From assembly GCA_017311315.1 (NCBI GenBank), contig CM029622.1, positions 11,335,295 to 11,399,294 on the forward strand: 64,000 nucleotides of DNA, read 5' to 3'. Both the position numbers and the translations under genes were made by a program. Shown here piece after piece: positions 38,101-44,100 of this stretch. The DNA comes from Dendrocalamus latiflorus. Lineage: Eukaryota > Streptophyta > Magnoliopsida > Poales > Poaceae. Position 1 is the first letter of the stretch; each line of letters begins with the position of its first letter. The notes below the pieces were generated by a model. The model worked only from the letters and a program-made list of their open reading frames with translations, did not search any database and was not told the origin of the DNA.

Positions 38101-41100
38101 TATTGACAAAAAGCGCTGAGGTTTTCTATGGAAAGGCCAGGAAAAGGCAAAAGGTGGGAACTGTCTTGTATCTTGGGAAAAGGTCCAGCGGCCTCTTGAA
38201 TATGGTGGCTTAGGAATTCACAATCTGGAAACCCTCGGTTGGGCTTTGAGAATCAGATGGTTGTGGGCTCAGAAGACGGACCCTACAAGACCTTGGGCTG
38301 GACTTCCAGTACAGGTACCGCGAAATGCCCATGCCATGTTTTATATGGCTTGTGAATCATCTGTAGGAAATGGAGAATCAATTCGTTTTTGGTCTGACCG
38401 CTGGCTGAGTGGCAAGACAGTAACTGAAATTGCTCCAAATCTGATCAAGCTGATCTCAAAGAGGGTTGTGAAGCATCGGACCGTTGCTCAGGCTCTTGAC
38501 AACAGGAGATGGGTGGCCGACATAAATGGGGCCTTGACAGTGCAGGTCCTAACCGAATATTTGCTGATTTGGGATCAAGTGGATGGTTTAACTCTTCAAC
38601 ATGATGCCCAGGATATTCACCGTTGGAAGCTCACCCAGTCGGGATCTTATAGCAGCAAATCAGCCTATGCAGCATTCTTCACGGGCACAATTAAATTCTC
38701 CCCGTGGAAAAAAATTTGGAAGACCTGGGCTCCTCTTCGCTGCAAGTTCTTCATTTGGTTGGCTTTCAAGAACCGCTGCTGGACTGCGGATCGCTTAGCT
38801 AAACGCGGGCTGCCTCGCCAGGAAGCCTGCCCCTTCTGCGATCAAGAGGAGGAAACAATCTAGCACCTGCTCATTTCATGTGTTTTCACTCGGCAGGTGT
38901 GGTTTTTGATTCTGCAGCATCTGAACCTAGCTGTTGTGGCTCCCTCTACAATGAATGTCCTTTTCTCGAGCTGGTGGAGAAAAGCTATTAGGGGAGTTCC
39001 AAAGGAGATGAGGAAAGGTTTCAATTCGCTAATCATTCTTGTTTCATGGGAAATTTGGAAGCACCGGATGTCATGAACCGGGATAAACGCCACCGAGAGA
39101 TGGCCGGATGGCGTCGGCGTAGAGGGAGAGAGGGACTTTAGACGAGGAAGACTATAATAATTCTCTGCTTGCTTCCAATAGCATGCGGTAGCCCCTTTAT
39201 ATAGATGGCTCCTCCTAACAGATAGAATCTAATCCCAATCATATCTCTAACAGATATAGTAACTAATATCATATCTCTAACATAAGGAAACTAATCTCTA
39301 ACTCAAATAGAATCTAATCTCTATTTCTAATAATGGCCCGGCTGGGCCCAAGGCCCACCTCTATGACATTACACCCCTCCCGGACATGCAGCTCGTCCTC
39401 GAGCTGCTAGGCAGCGGTCATGGTGCCAATGGACGACATCTGACGTCGATGTGGAAGACGAACGGTGGTGGGGTCCTGCAGCAGATGGAGACGGCTGACC
39501 AGATCCAGGTGGATATAAGGCTAAGCGATGCCTGCAAAAATAAATTGTTTTTTTTTATTTTTGTTTGATTTTTTTTATTTTGACTTTTTTAATTAATTTT
39601 TTTTATTTTTTTAAATTTTTTTTAAATTTTTTATTTTTTTTACTTATGCCGGTCGGTCAGCCTGTTTACAAAAGCCCACACGCGAAGCGTCGGTTAGACC
39701 GACCGAACGCACGCAAAAGCCCAGCAGAGAACAGCGGCTGGAGGACCGGCGGCGGCGGCTCCGGGCGGAGGAGCGGCTTGGCGGCGGCGACGAGCAGCTG
39801 CAGCCGGTGGCCGGCGTAGCAGCGGCCTGGTCGGCGACGGCGAAAAGCAGCGGCCTGTGGACCGGATCCGGGCGGCGGAAGCAGAGGCGGAGCGGCGGCC
39901 GGTGCGGGGCGGCCGACGGAGCGACCAGCCGGAGGCGCGGCTGCAGCGTCGGCTCGGACGGAGGCGGACCCGGCTGCAGCGGCTCGGGCGGAGGCAGACA
40001 CGGTGGTGGCGGCGGTTGCGACGCGGTGGAGGTGGCCTGGACAGAGGAGGACCCGGCGGCGACGGATCTGGCGGGGCGGCCCAGGCATTGACGGCGGCTT
40101 CCCGGGCGGAGTTGACCCGAACGGCGGCGGCAGGGGTCGGCGGGGGGTCTGCGGATCGAGGCGCCCATGAGAGACCTCCGGCGCCGGCGTGGATTCGGCG
40201 AGCGGCGGCGGCGGCACGGCCAGATCAGACGACGGCTTGGCCGGAGACGGCCCGGGTAGCTCTGATACCAAGATGTCATGAACCGGGATAAACACCACCG
40301 AGAGATGGCCGGATGGCGTCGGCGTAGAGGGAGAGAGGGACTTTAGACGAGGAAGACTATAATAATTCTCTACTTGCTTCCAATAGCATGCGGTAGCCCC
40401 TTTATATAGATGGCTCCTCCTAACAGATAGAATCTAATCCCAATCATATCTCTAACAGATATAGTAACTAATATCATATCTCTAACATAAGGAAACTAAT
40501 CTCTAACTCAAATAGAATCTAATCTCTATTTCTAATAATGGCCCGGCTGGGCCCAAGGCCCGCCTCTATGACATTACGGAACTCTTGTATGTTTGAAGGA
40601 GCTTTTCCCAACATCCATACACTCCTTCAGACCATAGGAGATGAATGCAGTTTGTGGTGCATGGCTGGAGCATCAAAGCTTAGTGAATTGATTGCAAGGT
40701 CGTTGGTCCAGATTACCTAATATCCGGAGTAGTTTGTTCAGGCCTTGGTCATGTTTAGTACCACCCCTCCCCTTTTCAGTATGGGTGGGTGTGTGTGGTG
40801 TTTGTTTCCTGCGAGCTGGTTTCTTTCTAAATCCAGCTCGGTTTGTGCTCTTTCTGTCTTAATGAAATGACGCGCAGCTCTCCTGCGCCGTTCGAGAAAA
40901 AAAACTGATGGTAAATGGTATTGGTCGGTTTTCCCCAGTTCGTGGATCAACTCACAGTAGTCTTGACCTCTGTTGATTTTTAACTTCGTGAAGAATAATG
41001 TAAATGTGTATTATTCCCTCACCATATTTAAAGGTACGGTGGGTTCTCGACAGATAAGGATGTGTGCTTCCCTAGCGTACAACACCTACTTTTTGTGAAT

Positions 41101-44100
41101 AGTACTTCTTGCTACAAAGGTACCACATCCAAAATTGCAGTGTACAGTCCATTTATCTGCCTCCGGTACTAAACTTTACTCCTCCATCTGGGAAAAAGGT
41201 AATGATGTAGAACCGGAAAGGCAACAGAGGGGGGTGAATGATGCCAACTCGAATTTTCCTCTTAGTATTTAAAATTCTATTCTCACACAATTACAGAGTT
41301 GCAGAAAATAGAATTTTCATCCAAAAACTCAAGACAAATAACTCAAGAACACAAAACCTTGAAGCAATTACTTCCCGATGGTCTAATCGGCATAGAAATG
41401 GCGGTCTGACCAATCCCGGTGGTCTGACTGCTCCTTCAATGGCGGTTTGATCGCTGCTACAGTAAAATCAATCTAATAAATAGTGTTTTCAGCACGATTT
41501 CAAAAACCAAAATCGAGAGAACTTTTGATCCGTAGATCCAAATGACATGAAAATTTATAGGGAACTACTCTAGGATATCAAGAACATATTCCAACAAACG
41601 ATCATGAAAATCCTCGGAGGATTGCACCAAAACCAAGCCAAAACCCTAAACGGTAAATACAACTTGTTCATGGGTGGACGACGGCCAAGATGGCTTTAGA
41701 TATGTTCCCACATTTCCTAGAAAGTAAGAACATGAAAGAGATCACGTCAAAAACTCTCAGATTAAGAAATCACACTTTGAGGCCAAATCAAGCAAAATCG
41801 GGTTTTCTTGATAAATTTACTATCAAAGTACCTAGATGGATGGAGATAGATTCTCAGAGGTTATTTTCATCTTACACGTCCTTAACATAACAAGATTAAG
41901 AAATTGAAGAGAAGAGATCAAAAACACCCAAATCAAGAGCAAATCAATCAAAACATGAGGGATCTATGGAGCTGATCAAAGACTGATGTATTGCTTACTT
42001 GAGGAGATGTTTTACACCCACTCCACCTTGGAGGACAAAGAGCACTTAAGACACTCAAACTCTAACCCTAGAGAAGAAAGCACAAGAGATGTGTTGGATG
42101 GTTAACTTAATATGTCTCTATCCCAACTCTATTTTATAATTGGGCAACCAGCTATCTATTCAGCTTAGTAGATATTATCTACTATTACAATGGAGAAACC
42201 CGTTAACCCCACACGTGGTTTTTACTCACACAAGTTCACTTATGCATGCTTTTCAAAGCGCATAAATATGCATCCGCTAAATCGTTAGCATTGACCCATC
42301 TTAATCAAACTAGCTCCACCTTGATCTAAAGCGCTCTCCAACGCATCGCCTATGCACCACGGTTTTGATCCAATATGGTTTCTGATATTTTGGTCAAACT
42401 ACCAAAATATCTTTCCTTAACCCAGTCATCACCAACCACTGCAAGCAATCGCCATATTTGTCACGTGTAGGTGCACCACTAGTTTGCCATGCATCGTCAA
42501 GTATTGGCTCACTTGGCCTGTGCAAGCCACATGGTATCATCCCGCTGTTCGAACTTACCTTCAACATTTCCCACCTTTCTCGTGCCATGCTTAAGCTCAC
42601 CATCCACCTGGCATCCTCGATCGTTCTAGGCCTCAACTCCTCCATGAGTCTAGCCCCGATTACCACCATTGACTCCAAGCGACCCTGCGCATCCAAAGAC
42701 AAAGAAATCGTTTTCATGCACAAGTTCTTCATAACATGACCTACATTAGTCAAAACATGCATCATACAATCTTAATCCAATGACCCATATCATCCCAACC
42801 GTACTTACCATGTCGGTACTACTGCTTCCCAAAGCGGTACTACCGCATCTGTAATTCTCATCTAGACTTCTCTGGAAAAAAAACGTACCACTGAGTCGTC
42901 GGAACTACCGCCCGGCGGTCCGACTGAAGTCACAACTGCAGTACTACCGATATTTCTGGAACTTTTAGAGAACAGTCCAGACCAAATGCAATCTTTGCAA
43001 AAACATTTTACCACTCCACGAAACTTGTAATAATTCATCACAACAATATCCTGAATCTTCTTACATAGTTCTTCAAATGATGTTATGCCCCCCCCCCCCC
43101 TTCCTCCCGGGGACCGATATTGGACAACCTACAAACGCCTCTGTTGCTGTGTTTGGTCCAGTGCCTTCTCCCTTGGTAGTAGTGGGCAAATAATGTTGTA
43201 ACTTCTACCATTTGCAGGCTTGGTTGCTACAGATGGCTTGATAATGTTTCCTGCTCTTCACACCTCAATACTTACGTGTATGTGCCACTGTATCATTCAA
43301 AATTGAAAAAGAAATTTGTCCTATTACACGAAACTGATGCCATAAATTTTTCTATTAGTTCAACTAATTTTAGTGTGGCCTTTTATTTTGCCAGTTGGCT
43401 CAAGCATGCTACATGGAACGGGTAGATCTATCTGCTCATGGGTTTTATATCACCCCTGATATTGGTTTTGACTGGATGACTGGCAAGGGAACTCCGTTCC
43501 ATTATTTCACCTATGGAGCAGCATTTGCAGAAGTTGAGATTGACACCCTAACTGGGGATTTCCACACAAGTACAGCTGATATTGTTATGGATCTTGGCTA
43601 TTCAATTAATCCAGCCATTGATATTGGCCAGGTATGTTTACAAATTACAATAGGGGAAATGTTTGGCTGCCCAGAATAAGATGGAGCAGTAATGCTTTCT
43701 CCCATATATTTCCTTTTGGATGCCTTCTTTAACTCTAATGGCTTATTTCAGATTGAAGGTGCATTTGTCCAAGGTTTGGGTTGGGCAGCCATGGAAGAGC
43801 GAAAATGGGGCGATGAATACCACAAGTGGATCCGTCCTGGGCACCTTTTCACCTGTGGTCCTGGCTCTTACAAAATACCCTCTATAAATGATATACCTCT
43901 AAACTTCAAGGTTTCACTGTTGAAGGTAAATTTCAGATTTTGCTCTTTTTTTTGTCAAAAATGCTATGGGTTAGACGTCCTTTTTTTCAGAAAAGAAAAA
44001 ATTAGACCTTGTTGAAGAAGTTGATTCAAAATGTTGAAATGTAAAATTTGTTGTTTTGTCCCACAACAATTTTCTATAACCAATGCAAAATTACAAGTGA

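Larger units (their letters stand above)
32924..40901 (+). mobile_element. Full-length LINE (L1-type) in XDH intron 11
   Basis: The 13-bp target duplication AAACTGATGGTAA is perfect at 32911-32923 and 40902-40914, and the 3' end is a short A-run after CGCCGTTCGAG. ORF1 has two CCHC knuckles and a DUF4283-like domain, ORF2 has endonuclease, reverse transcriptase and a C-terminal zinc-knuckle-like region. A 1.5-kb LTR element is nested at 39069-40576. Both ORFs are broken. It is in the same sense as XDH. Confidence 0.92.
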
